From NCBI GenBank assembly GCA_033060915.1, contig CM065381.1:37919336-37983335 (forward strand): DNA of 64,000 bases, in the 5' to 3' direction. This document shows, piece after piece, positions 21,401-32,646 of this stretch. Positions within the stretch are counted from its first letter, which is position 1, and each line of letters starts with the position of its first letter. The notes under the pieces were generated by a model that saw only the letters and a list, made by a program, of their open reading frames with translations, was not told the origin of the DNA and did no database searches. Origin of the DNA: Euryodendron excelsum (lineage: Eukaryota; Streptophyta; Magnoliopsida; Ericales; Pentaphylacaceae). A program made the position numbers and the translations under genes.

Positions 21401-23278
21401 TATAACATTTATATGCAAAGGGTTATGGAGCATATAAGATAGACTACACCACATTGCAAGGGGTTCTAAGGTCATACTGTCTTCAAGTAAGATCCCCCAA
21501 CAAGTGGTTCTAATAGGATTTCCTGTAAGCATGGCTTAAGAACCCTCTTATTCCAAATATGCAAAAAAGAGAGGTAGAAGATAGGGGTTAAAATAGAGAA
21601 AGCTCAAGTGAGCTTAGAAGGAGAAAAGGTAGAGTGGGAGAGACATAAATGTAGAGAGAAACTCCACCTTGGTCTTCAATCCGCCATTGTTGAGTAGCCT
21701 TGAGTTTGAATGGTCTTGAATGGACTTGAGAAGGCTTGAATTAGCTTGGAGCTTTAAAGAACTTAGGGTTTTCTTGAATTTTAGAGTTCTTGATTGAATT
21801 TGGCAAAGTTTTGCTACTGTTTTTAAGTCTGGAATATGCAGGGGGGAGGGCTCTATTTAGAGGTAAAGAAAATCAATCTGGGCACATGTAGGTGGCCAAA
21901 AATTGGCTAAGTGCATGTAGCACATGCCTTAGTTCTCATCTAATGGCTGAGTGCCAAGTGGCACTCCCTGTTCTACCCTATCTTAGGAAGCAAGCAAAGT
22001 TTTGGATGATCTGATCATTTTTTGGATGCATGTAGCATACGCTCTGCCGCTCGGAACTTTTATACCGATTTCGCCTTGCTATTCTTGTAATCTGAGGAAG
22101 ATTTAGAAAAATTAGTCGCATTCACAACGTTCCCCTACTATTTCTCATGAACTGGCAGCCCTCAAGGAGCTTTAGATGACTTTGGATGATGGAGATATCG
22201 CCTTGGGAAGTGAGCTAAAAAATAAGCCTCGTGGAGCATTTGTGAGACACTCTGTTGGTTTCCCAAAGTAGTAGTTTTTAGGCCACGAGATCGGGGCCTT
22301 CGGGAAACGACCTCTCCGATCAGGCCATACCGATGGAAAGTACTCTAAAAATACTTTCGGGAATTCTCTAATTTACACATTTCTTAAGTCGTTTAACAGT
22401 GTGTTTTAATCAGGGAATTAAAGAAAAAATCAACCCTGGCAAAGCTTCTATGAGAGGCGTTGGGAAGCTTTTGTTGGCTTAGAGGTGTTTCGAGTTAAGG
22501 GATTACTTGGAAATGGACAGGGATGTTCAACAGGGTAGCCCAATTAATGCCGGTTTGATACCCAGAGCCGATGTAGTTTAGAAAATGTCCAGCCACCAGG
22601 GGCAAAAAGGTTATCTTGACCAAAATTTGTCGAAATGGGGATGGGATAGATTTGAGTGGCATATCGAACATGCCTAACCATCTAGAAATAGTTCTCGAAA
22701 GGTGGACTTACCGTCTTGAAGAATTTGTACTTTCTCAAAGACGTGCCAAGGTGTCGTAGGGGCTGTTTGGTCATTTTGATTGGGTATCACCGGAATTAGT
22801 CCTAAGTCGATTGGAATGGCATACTGAACATGCCAGACTATCCGGGAATAGTCCTAGAAGGTGGACTTCCCATCTCGAGAACTTTGTACTTTCTCGAAGA
22901 TGTGTTGGGTTGGATGGACTTTATTGTCTCGAGTAGTTTGTACTTTCTCACAAGACATGTCATGTTGGATGGACCTATCGTCTCCAGGAGTTTGTACTTC
23001 CTCTCAAGCAATACCACAATGTCCAAGGTCCAGGTTGGTCATTTTTCATCAGGACGGGCTAGTAGGTGTCGATGTTAACCCGGGTTTACGAGTGTTTCCG
23101 TCACTCCGACAATTATGATAGGCATTTTGGTTATTTGGCTTCAATTGGGCCTGGGAAGTGACCAATCGACTGGATTGGAGTTTGAAAAGCCGATTTGGGC
23201 TTGATAGTGTTATGACATTTGATTGGAGTGATAGGTTGGACCGAAAATTGCCGAGTGGGCAAAAATAGGGTGCTTACA
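18439..23278 (-). mobile_element. L2: solo Ogre-type LTR, 4840 bp, TSD AATAT
   Basis: Begins TGTTGCGTCCCGG and ends GGGTGCTTACA on the plus strand. Flanked by perfect AATAT duplications (18434-18438 and 23279-23283) with no internal coding region, so it is a solo LTR left by LTR-LTR recombination. The PBS-like decamer is exact at 18602-18593, its hairpin is at 18602-18629, and the conserved island is present twice (19083-19157, 19232-19316). The TATA position (about 21861-21854) is degraded. Confidence 0.93.
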
Positions 23279-24070
23279 AATATCTATACTACTTATTTAT
23301 GTGAACGCAGGCTCTAGAGATGATTTCGCACTCAAAATATCTTTACAAATGATGCTTGCGTCACTCTCACTCTTACTTGTTAAATTAATTACTTAGCTCT
23401 GAACTTGCAAAATTCACTGCTTTTGTAAGAAAATGAGGAGTGGTGTGGTACTTTCAAAGAACCAAATAATTATTTCTTTTCTTTTGGGTATATTGAAAGG
23501 CCAAAACCCTAAACAATGGTAAATTGAACCTATGACTATGATCATGAGTAAGGCCGCTAATACCACTATTCTAACTCCTTTTCTCTCGATCATGGGTGTA
23601 AATTGTGAAAAAATATTTCAGATGATGGTGTAACTTTTGTGATAATTTCAACCTACATAGTAGGTCCTATATAAATATATAACTACTATACATGATTATG
23701 GGTTCTTCATTTATTTTTCTTTGATCTCTCTTCACCCATTTAAACTATCTAGATTTGCTTATTGTACACTGCTAGCAAATAGTTATTAGAAAATATTATT
23801 TTAAAAAAATAATATATTTAAAAAATTAAAAAAAGGATTTATTTCTTAAAAAAATTCTCAATTTATAACGAATACGATCTGAGCAATCTAAATCTGAAAA
23901 TTCTGAGTCTGGAACATATGTGCCAAACTTATAAGAAATAAATATATAATACTAGCAATGAACTTGTGCTATGCACGAGAATAAGGAAAAAAAGAAATGG
24001 TATAAAAATGTATTTTTTCATTTAAAATATATTAATATTCAATTTTTTGTACATATTTTATGAAAGTAAT
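23279..24070. other. Host-like DNA between solo LTR and element B
   Basis: AT-rich, without repeats shared with the LTR family and without a convincing gene. It begins with the second AATAT copy and ends with GTAAT (24066-24070), the 5' TSD of element B. Confidence 0.7.
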
Positions 24071-24629
24071 TGTGGGCTAAAAGGCCCACATCATATGCAA
24101 ACAAGTAGGGCCTCTATGAATAGTGGGGCCAACCTGTATGAAAATAGGCCCAAGGTAAAAGGAATCAACCAAGGCCGCCAAGAAAGGCAGGCCTGATCTA
24201 AAGAAGACGGATCCAGCATCTAGTAGAATAAGGCCAAGTGTTAAGAAAGAGCCAAGGGGTGAAGAATTCAAATCCAACCAAGGAAATGACTCAAGAAGAT
24301 TAGATTAATCCTATAATCGATCCAAAGAAGGTTGATTCCTAGAATGAAAGGATTAAACAGCAACTCCTAGAAGAAGTACGACTTCTAAAGCCCATAAATG
24401 AAGCAAGCAAGAGAAAAACATGATATGCACAATTGAGAGCTAAAATAGATTTTCATTCTTTCGATTCTTGAGATTAAGCTTATCTAACTTAATCTTTGGA
24501 GTGCTATTGACCCAAAGAAAGTCGATAGATTCTTACCATTCTCTGTTCTTATAGGCTCACAAGTGTTCATCTTAAAGCTTTGCTTCACAGGTTCGCTTTA
24601 CGGATCGGGGCTTACAAAAAATCACAACA
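24071..24629 (+). mobile_element. 5' LTR of element B
   Basis: Starts TGTGGGCTAAAAGGCCC and ends near ATCACAACA, just before the PBS. The TATA box seen in the other copies (TATAAATA) reads CATAAATG here at about 24393-24400, so the promoter is probably dead. Confidence 0.88.
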
Positions 24630-24634
24630 GCAAT

Positions 24635-24651
24635 TGGCGCTATCTATGGGA
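24635..24651 (+). promoter_or_regulatory. Primer-binding site of element B
   Basis: TGGCGCTATCTATGGGA lies a few bases after the LTR end, a mutated form of the TGGCGCCGTCTGTGGGA type widespread in plant Tat-like elements. The priming tRNA is not assigned. Confidence 0.75.
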
Positions 24652-25009
24652 AGCCTTGAAGAAAGATGGACATCAAGAGCACAGGAGAGGTTTTAGAAGC
24701 TTTGCACTTGTGAAGTCATGGCACTTCAAATGGCGAAGTACCCTGGGAATACCTAGAGAGTTCGGCTGATCACTGGGCCTGGGGAAACCAGCGACTCCAC
24801 TCAGAAGTACTACATGTGGTAGCCAACCTACCCAGCCTACCAAACAAAGAAGACCGAAGGGAACCCCATACAATGGGGAACCCTCTGTGACCAGATAATC
24901 GCCCTCGCAGGAACTTGAACCCCAGAGTTTCTAAGAGCAAACTCAGAAGACACGACCAAGAGATCTCCGACCTAAGGATGAAAGTTAGAATAATTAAGGA
25001 AGAGGTCAC
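24652..25009 (+). pseudogene. Element B gag N-terminal part, interrupted
   Basis: Fragments of a Tat-type Gag N-terminus start around 24667 (ATG). Several stops are present. The segment ends at the insertion site of the solo LTR (TSD GTCAC 25005-25009) and continues at 29318. Confidence 0.55.
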
Positions 25010-25520
25010 TGTAAGCACCCCATTTTTGCCCGCTCAGCAATCTTTAGCCTGATCGAACTCCCTTTCAAAACTCGATAAGCACATTTAAGCCCAAATTAAC
25101 TTTCAAACCCCTATCCAATCAATCAATCGCTTCTCAGGCCCGCTAGGCTCAATAGAGGCCTAATAACCAAACCTACCCCTTGGGCCTCCAGGCACATCTT
25201 GAGAAAGTTCAAAATCCCTCAAGATGGTAAGTCCGCCTTTCCAAAGTGTTACTAAATAGTTAGGCGTACTCAACAACTCCAGTCCCATTTCGGCTAACTT
25301 CGGTCAAAATGATCGTTTTATCCCTGGAGCCCTAGCACAGACAAATCCCACCAAACAGTGAAAAACTCTTCAACCAAACCTTGTTAAAATGACCATTTTA
25401 CCCCTGACAACCTAAACACGCCCCAAAACAGCACCGGTCCTAGAATTTTGAACGGCGGGTCTGGTCATACACCCCTATTTAACCTAAAGAGGACCTTATG
25501 ACTCGATAAAAGTTCCCTAA

Positions 25521-25960
25521 AGCGTCTCGTAGACACTCTGCCAAAATTACCTTTTCCCTCGACTCCCTAGTTATAACGCACCGTCAAATGGCTTGAGAAA
25601 TAGATAAACCAAGAAATTCCTGAAAACTCGTTCATAGGTCTTTCCATTGATACGGTTCGATCGGATAGATCACTTTCCGAAGCTCCTCATCACGTGGCTT
25701 GAAAACTACTAATTTCAGCAACCCCTGAAGCGTCTCATAGACTCTCCGTCAAGGTGGACTTTTTCTCCAATTTCCTGATTAAAACGCACCATCAAACGAC
25801 TTGAGAAATGCGTAAATTAGGGACCTCCTGGAAGTATTTTCAGAGTACTTTCCATCGGTATTGTGCGATCAGAAAGATCGCTTTCCGAAAGCCTCGATCA
25901 TACGGCACACGAATAGCTACTTTTGAACCCCCACGGAGCGTATCACAGACGCTTCGCAAA
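25521..25960 (+). repeat. 208-bp periodic U3 repeats in L3
   Basis: The core AGCGT(C/A)TC recurs at 25521, 25729 and 25937, exactly 208 bp apart, each inside a longer similar block containing 'GGCTTGAGAAATNNNTAAA'. They match the L1 repeats at 15030-15600. Confidence 0.8.
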
Positions 25961-26260
25961 AATGCGATTTCATGCACACTTTCCGAGATGATATCTCACA
26001 CTTTCGAACACCATTCAGACTTTTCAAAAACTCGAAAGTTCACGAGAAACCCTAGGAGAACACCGTGGATGTAACTGATTTCTCCAAAATCTTCCTAGTT
26101 GGCACAATTATCGAGGTAAAGTTTAAACAAACATTCTCGGTGGCGGAGCGTATGCTACATGTGCCCAGATTTTGATTAGATCAATCAAACTTTGCTTAGC
26201 CGTTAAGATTTAGCTAGTACAATGGGTACCACGTGGCATTCTGCCATTGGAATAGTACCG

Positions 26261-26306
26261 GCGCATGTAGCACATACGCTTGTGTCCAAAATTTTGCCTA
26301 TAAATA
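26261..26306 (+). promoter_or_regulatory. L3 core promoter: palindrome and TATA box
   Basis: GCGCATGT/agc/ACATACGC (26261-26279, one mismatch) is followed 20 bp later by TATAAATA (26299-26306). Same order and spacing as in L1. Confidence 0.7.
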
Positions 26307-29300
26307 TAGGCCTCTCCCTTTGTATATTCCAAAATTGAAAATTGTGGTGAAACTCTGCACAAATAGGTCCAGAAATTCGAAACCCTCCATATACTTCTAT
26401 CCCCAAACACTTAGGTTATAGTTCACCTTGCTCTAACCCATACACCTTACCTACAAGGCCCTCTATGCTATAGAAAGCCTCATTCCAGCCCCTTCCAAGT
26501 CCATCCAAGATCAAGTCCAAGCATCTATTGGAGTTTGAGAGTGTTTGAAGGCAAAAGGTGGTATTTCCTTTTATATTTTTGTCTTCCCCCACTCCTCTCT
26601 TCTCCCTCCTAGCCTACTTAGGCTATTATCTATTTTAGTCCCTATCTTCTACCCCCCATTCTTACATACTTGAGACAAGAGAGCTCTTAGTTCATACCTA
26701 GAGGAAAGTTAGTGAGAGCCATTGTGTAGGGGGATCTCTCATTAGCCTACCTTAAGATGGTATGGCCTTGGAGTCCCTTGATTATGTGGAGTAGCCTAAA
26801 GCCTTGTATGAATTCATGACCCTCTTGCCTATTGCTATCTTGTTCATGTCTTGTGTGCTTAGCTTTATTTTCATGTTCATAATCATGTTTTTCAAAGCTC
26901 ACACCATTCTTGTTTCCATGCCATTTTCAAGCTCAATACTCCCTTCAAAAAGGTTATAAGAGTTGGTCATTTGAAATTTAGGATGATACTCTAGGAAATC
27001 ATGTCTTAGAAAATCCCCCATTAACACCTAACTCCCCTTTTGCATCATTGCACTCCAACTTGCATAAAAATAGTTTTTAAACTCTCTAATTCTCAAGGTT
27101 TCTACTCTCTCAAGTTTAGTCTTTAGGACATCCCCACGGAACCCTCTTTTGAGTGGTCTCCCTTTTATATTGGCCATAGGAGCCCTAAATTGTTAGAATG
27201 GTTCTCTTCTCCTTTTATTCTTGTACAAAAATGGTTTTCAAATTATTCGATTTCTAAGGTTTCTATTCACTCAAGTTTAGTAGTTGAAATGGTCTCATGG
27301 AACCCTCTCTTGAGTGGTCTCCTTTTCATGGCCATAGGAACCTCAACTTGTTAGAATGGTTTCCTTTACAAATGGTTCTCAAAATCTTCCCCTAAAAAAT
27401 GGTTTTCAAAAGTTCATTATCTCTATCTTTGCATTAAAAACGGTTTTTCAAAAGTTGTCATCGTTATGTTAATTTTTGAAATCCCTACTCTTGTTAAGAT
27501 AAAGATTATAATGATCCTAAGAAAACCTTCTTTGGAATGGTTTTCAAACACCAACCATATAAACCATATTCTTGGCTAAAGTCAAATTTTCATGGAAATC
27601 ATCTTCAAAAGGGTTGTCTACCAAAGTCCTTTGCATGGCATGATTTATTTTCCAAAACTATTTTCAAAAATGCATAAAACCATCTTCCAATCTAACCCTA
27701 GGTTAACTTGACCCTAGTTATCCAACCCTAGGTTAACGTGACCCTAGTTGTCCAACCCTAGGTTAACTTGACCTTAGTTATCCAACCATAGGTTAACTTG
27801 ACCCTAGTTGTCTAACACTAAGTTAACCCAATCTTAGTTAGTTAACCCTAAGTCACCTTAACCCTAGGTTAACCAAACCCTAGTTGATTAACCCTAGGTC
27901 ACCTTAACCCTCGGTTAACCTAACCCAAGTTAATTAACCTTAGGTCACCCCCAACCTTAGGCCAACCCAACCTTGGTTAGCATGCTTCAAGGTTCCAACT
28001 CATGGACTCCTTTTAAATGATCTTTCAATTCAAAACTATTCTCATAACCCATTTTTTCAAAGACCTCCTACCTTCCCGAGATTTCAAAAACCAACTCTAT
28101 AACCTTTTTAAATACTCCTACACCCTATCTTTAAATTGTTTCCAAGAATGTTTTTAAGAACTCATAACCCTAAGGTGTCACGACCCCTTCTATGGTTAGG
28201 GATTCCAAAGGAAGGTGATATATCAAGAACAACCTCCAACGTTGTCCATATTAGGGTTCCAAAGTCCTAAGTATTTTCAAAAACCACTTTCAAAAACTTT
28301 TCAAAGATCTATTGACTAAAACACTCCCAAAATCATACCTCCAAGGTTTTCAAAGCATGACTACCAAATATTTTCAAAACTCTCTTGAGCCATTCCAAAA
28401 CTTTTTCAAAACTCCCTTGAGTTGTTCCAAAAGCATTTCAAAACACTTCAAAAACCCCTCTCAAGAATTTCAAAGTTCTATTTCAAAACACTCCACTATT
28501 CTATTTTAAATCAAAACTCTCAAGTTTTCTCTTTCCAAAGACCACAAAGTGTCTTTAAACTTTTCCTAAGACCCCAGAGTGTCTTCAAAACTTTCCAAAG
28601 GCCCTAACGCACCTAGTTTCCATCGGGCTATTGCCTAAACTATGAATGACCTGATTCTCGCCAAATGAGATACGTAGGCAACCTAAAACGGTGCGGTCAT
28701 AACTCCTATTTCAACCCCAATCCTCTTCTCAAAAATTTCTACCAATTCAAAGTTTTTATCTCAAACCCCTTCAAAACTCCCATATTTTCAAACCACTTTC
28801 AAAACTTGTATCATTCATCCAAAAAGTGATTACTCAACCCCATTTTTAAAATTCTAAAGTGGATATTAAATGGATAATGGTAACCAACTATTCTAGTGAA
28901 CAGAGGGTGATTAGACGTGTAGGTACAGAAAGGGCGGGGTAGGGTGATGATCTTAGGATATCTTCCCTATACGTAACCAACCCCCGGACCCTAGATTTCT
29001 ATTTTTGAAAGATCAAAATGGAGTTACTTTCAAAAAGGGCTTAAATCTTTCCAAAGGTTGCCAAACAACCTATTTTCTTAAAGACCCTCTCTCGAGGGAG
29101 TCTTTCATAACCTTTTTCCAAAAACCCTAAGTTTTAGGTGACCTAACTCACCTTAATCAAGTTAGGTGGCGACTCCTATTTTTCTAAAAAGCTCTTAATT
29201 AAACCAATTTCAAGTTTAAATCTAGTCGTACTCGTCCTTTAGGAGGATGAGTTCTAATGACAGAGTTTCGTGTTTTTTTGAGCTAAAAGGACTTAGTCCA

Positions 29301-29317
29301 AAAATCGGGGCGTGACA

Positions 29318-30600
29318 GTCACCATTCAAGGTGACTGGAGAAAAAGGTGGGGCAGACACCGTGAGAGGAAAAAAGATTGGCGTAGACACCGTTGTAGCCA
29401 CAGGAAAAGATGGGCAGATTCCAAGAGCCCAAGCATCCCATCTACCGAGCATCCTCGGAGTCATACCTTTAGTATCAACCATAGGGCCCAGTCCCGCACA
29501 GGAGATCAACAGCAGGGAAGAGGTCAGTCATAAGATCAAAAGATCATGATGATCTCACACGCTGGCTTAAGAACCAACTGGAAGGAAAGATCGCACAGCC
29601 CGAGGGTTGGATGGCTCAGGACATGGCGCGAAAAGCCTTGGAAGAGATAACGCCTTCCCCATTTTTGGAGGAGATAAAGTGGTGTAAACCACCTAAGAAT
29701 TTTACTGCCTCGAGGTTCATCCTCTATGATGGGAAATCAGATCCAATCAGCCACGTCAGCTACTAGAAGCAGATGATGACTCTGTGGAGCAAGGATGAGT
29801 CCCTAATATGCTAAGTTTTTACATCGAGTCTCGGTGAAGCAGCCCTTCATTGGTTTGATAAGTTACCCTACAAAATAGTGGAGAGCTGGAGACAGTTAAC
29901 CGAGCTCTTCACCGTCGAATTTATAACTAACAGTAAGCAACCGAGGGAGGTGGACTCACTACTTTCATGCAAAAGAAGGATAATGAAGGCCTGCAAAACT
30001 ATGTAAGACGTTACCAGGAGGCCCACATCAAAATCGAGCACTGTAGCGAACAGCTTGTCTTAGCTCAATTTAAGATTAGCCTGCCCAGAGAACACCACCT
30101 CAGGCAGTCCCTGACAAAAAGACTTGTGCTTGGCATGCTCGAGCTTATGAAGAGGATAAAGTAGTATTCCAAGGTGGAGGAAGACCTCTTGTCGCCAAAC
30201 CAAGAGAGGAACGACGATAAGGCTGTGACAAAGAAAGAAGCCAAAGAGGCCAAAAAGCCTCAAAGAGATGAGGCCGACCATAAGGGCAAGAAGGCCTATG
30301 AAGGGATGAAACGGTATTCAAAGAGCCAATCTATCAAATAAGGCCTCAGATCAAAGACAAGCCTTACTTCAAGTGGCCACAAAAGTTGATGGGGGACCCA
30401 AGCACTAGGGACCAAAAGAAATTTTGCTCCTAACATAGAGAGCAAGGGCACATGACGGAGAACTGCAAGCACTTCAAGAATCACTTGGAGGATTTGGCCC
30501 GAGCAGGGCACCTTGGTTAATTGATTAACCACTTCATCAAAGAAGAAGAGCAATCAAAGCTCAAAGAAGTCCCCCCATAAGGAAGCTCAGACAAATTAAT
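29318..30600 (+). pseudogene. Element B gag, capsid region
   Basis: After the solo LTR the Gag linker resumes. The Retrotrans_gag capsid is readable in pieces between about 29660 and 30170: ILYDGKSDPISHVS, LGEAALHWFDKLP and MQKKDNEGLQNYVRRYQEAH, with stops and at least one frame change. A Lys/Glu-rich tail follows. A CCHC knuckle is recognisable only in fragments near 30425-30475 (EQGHMTENCKHF-like). Confidence 0.75.
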
Positions 30601-31480
30601 TGCGCATAATAACAATGTTGCATAGCTCAATTGATCCGCATGATTTTGACCCAAACAAGTATCGGGCAAACATCCAGAAGGTTGCCATCTAAAAAAAGTC
30701 ATGTAATTGCAACCTTTATCAAAAAGAGTCAACACTGAGAGTGAAGCCATTACCTACTCCGATGAAGACTTGACAGGAGTCCAAATGCCCTATAACAATG
30801 CCCTGGTATTGACATTACAAGTTGGGGGTTGCGATGTAAGAAGGATCTTGATTAATTAGGTTAGTTCATTAGAAGTAATGTATTATAACTTGTTCAAGAA
30901 GCTGGTTCTGAAGGATGCCGATCTACAGCAATCACTCAACCCACTTATCGGCTTTAGCTCTGACCCGGTCTGGCTACTAGGAAAGATGACCTTACTAGTG
31001 ATGGTTGGAACCATCACTTTGGCAACAAAATTTCCTATTAGTCAATGTACTATCACCTTATAACGCAATCATAGGTCGGACATGGTTACACTTGATGAAG
31101 ACAAAATCATACACCCATCACCAATTGATCTGCTTCCTTAGCAGTGAAGAAATACATGAACTACAAGGCGATCATGTCACAACCAAGCAGTACTTCCTGA
31201 CGGTTTGTTTGCCCAAGACAAATATAAACCAGGTCCAGATGATAAAACTGCGTGAAGATACTCCCACTCTAGATGATGTTGGGGAGCTTCCTAGCAAGAA
31301 GGTCTTGGAAGAATTGAAGAAGATTAAGATTGATAAGCTCATTAAGGAAAAGTAGTTCATGATTGGTACGGCCTTAACGGCAAAGAAAGAAACAGCTTTG
31401 ATCAAGTTATTGATAAAGAATCTAGTGGTCTTTGCCTAGACACCTTACGAGATACCAGGGATAAATCCAGAGGTCGCCTG
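30601..31480 (+). pseudogene. Element B protease region, active site lost
   Basis: Readable as the Tat protease (YSDEDLTGVQMPYNNALV, then ILIN-stop-VSS where the family has an Asp-Thr/Asn-Gly triad, then MYYNLFKKL). The catalytic Asp codon has become Asn, the next codon is TAG and Gly has become Val, so the enzyme is dead. The linker to RT follows. Confidence 0.72.
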
Positions 31481-32183
31481 TCACCACTTAAAAGTCGACC
31501 CATAGTGTCGCCTTATGGTACAAAAAGGCAAAAGAGTGGCTACGTAGGATGTTAATGCTATGATCGAAGAAGTAAAAAGGCTCCTTGAAGTAGGAACAAT
31601 CAGGGAGGTCTACTACCCAAGATGGTTGTCAAATACAGTAGTTGTAAAGAAGAAGATTGGCAAATGGAGGGTCTTTGTAGATTTTACCAACCTCAACAAA
31701 GCATGCCCCAAAGACCTTTTCCCACTCTCAAAAATTGACCAGTTAGTGGATGCCACCTCTTGTCATGAGAGCATGAGTTTTTTAAATACATACAAAGGGT
31801 ATCACCAAATCCCCATGCATAAGAAAGATAAAGAAAAAACATCTTTGATCACCCCCAAGGGGCATTTTCTATTACAAGGTCATGCATTTTGGTCTCAAGA
31901 ACGCTGACGCGACCTACTAGAGATGGTGATGAAGATATTTAAATATCACATTGGCAGCACCATAGAAGTGTACATCAATGATATGGTGGTGAAGAGCAAG
32001 CACAGCGGCAACCATTTAGCTAATTTGGAGAAGGTGTTCAATATCCTGAAGAGGTACAAGATAAGATTGAATGCCTCGAAGTATGCATTTGGAGTCGTAT
32101 TGGGGAAATTCCTGGGCTACCTTGTGACCCACAGAGGAATAAAAGCTAACCCTGATCAGATCATGGCCATTCAAAACATTCAG
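31481..32183 (+). pseudogene. Element B reverse transcriptase, inactivated
   Basis: PRWLSNTVVVKKKIGKWRVF, FLNTYKGYHQI and VYINDMVVKSKH mark RT motifs A and C. The catalytic Asp of motif A and the first Asp of the YVDD-type box both read Asn (GAT/GAC to AAT/AAC). A frame break lies near 31907. RT stops after GYLVTHRGIKANP at the junction with the LTR fragment. Confidence 0.83.
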
Positions 32184-32646
32184 GCCTAGAGTAAAAAAAA
32201 TCAAGCAGGCGCACCAAGAAAAGCAGGCCCGATCTAAAGAAGACGGATCCATCATCTATTAAAGTAAGCTCAAGTGTCAAGAAAGACCCAAGGGGTGAAG
32301 AACTCCGATCCAACCAAGGAAAGGACTCAAAGGATTGGTTTAATCCCATAATCGACCCAAAGAAGGATGATTCCTAGAAGGAAAGGATTAAATAACGACT
32401 CTTAGGAGTAAGACCTCCAAAACCTATAAATAAAGCAAGCTAAAGAAGAATAAGGTACGGATAATTGAGAGCTAGAATAGATTTTCTTTCTTTCGATTCA
32501 TTGAGATTAAGCTTGTCTAACTAAATCTTTGGAGTACAATCAACCCAAAGAGGTCAACACATTCTTACCATTCTTTGTTCTTATAGGCTCACAAGTGTTC
32601 ATCTTGAAGGTTCGCTATGAGGATTGGGGCTTACAAAAAATCCCAG
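32184..32646 (+). mobile_element. Fragment of element B's own LTR inside pol
   Basis: From CAGGCC(T)AGAGTAAAA to TTACAAAAAATCCCAG the sequence matches the LTR from about base 91 to its end, including the TATA box (32425-32432). It replaces the first RNase H and the start of the archaeal-type RNase H. CAGGCC at the left join and CAG at the right join are shared by both partners, as inferred from family pol sequence. Confidence 0.85.

Larger units (their letters stand above)
25010..29317 (+). mobile_element. L3: solo Ogre-type LTR, 4308 bp, TSD GTCAC
   Basis: Begins TGTAAGCACCCCATTTTTGC and ends CGGGGCGTGACA. Perfect GTCAC duplications at 25005-25009 and 29318-29322 show a single insertion into element B gag, later reduced to a solo LTR. 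Contents in order: three 208-bp U3 repeats, a 3-nt-spaced palindrome (26261-26279), TATA box, 30-bp repeats (27690-27985), conserved island (28621-28690), hairpin (29141-29167) and PBS-like decamer (29167-29176). Confidence 0.94.

Noticed and set aside
24563..25018. Short frames around the element B 5' LTR and gag start
   Set aside because: They cross the LTR/PBS boundary or run opposite to gag and have no family resemblance.
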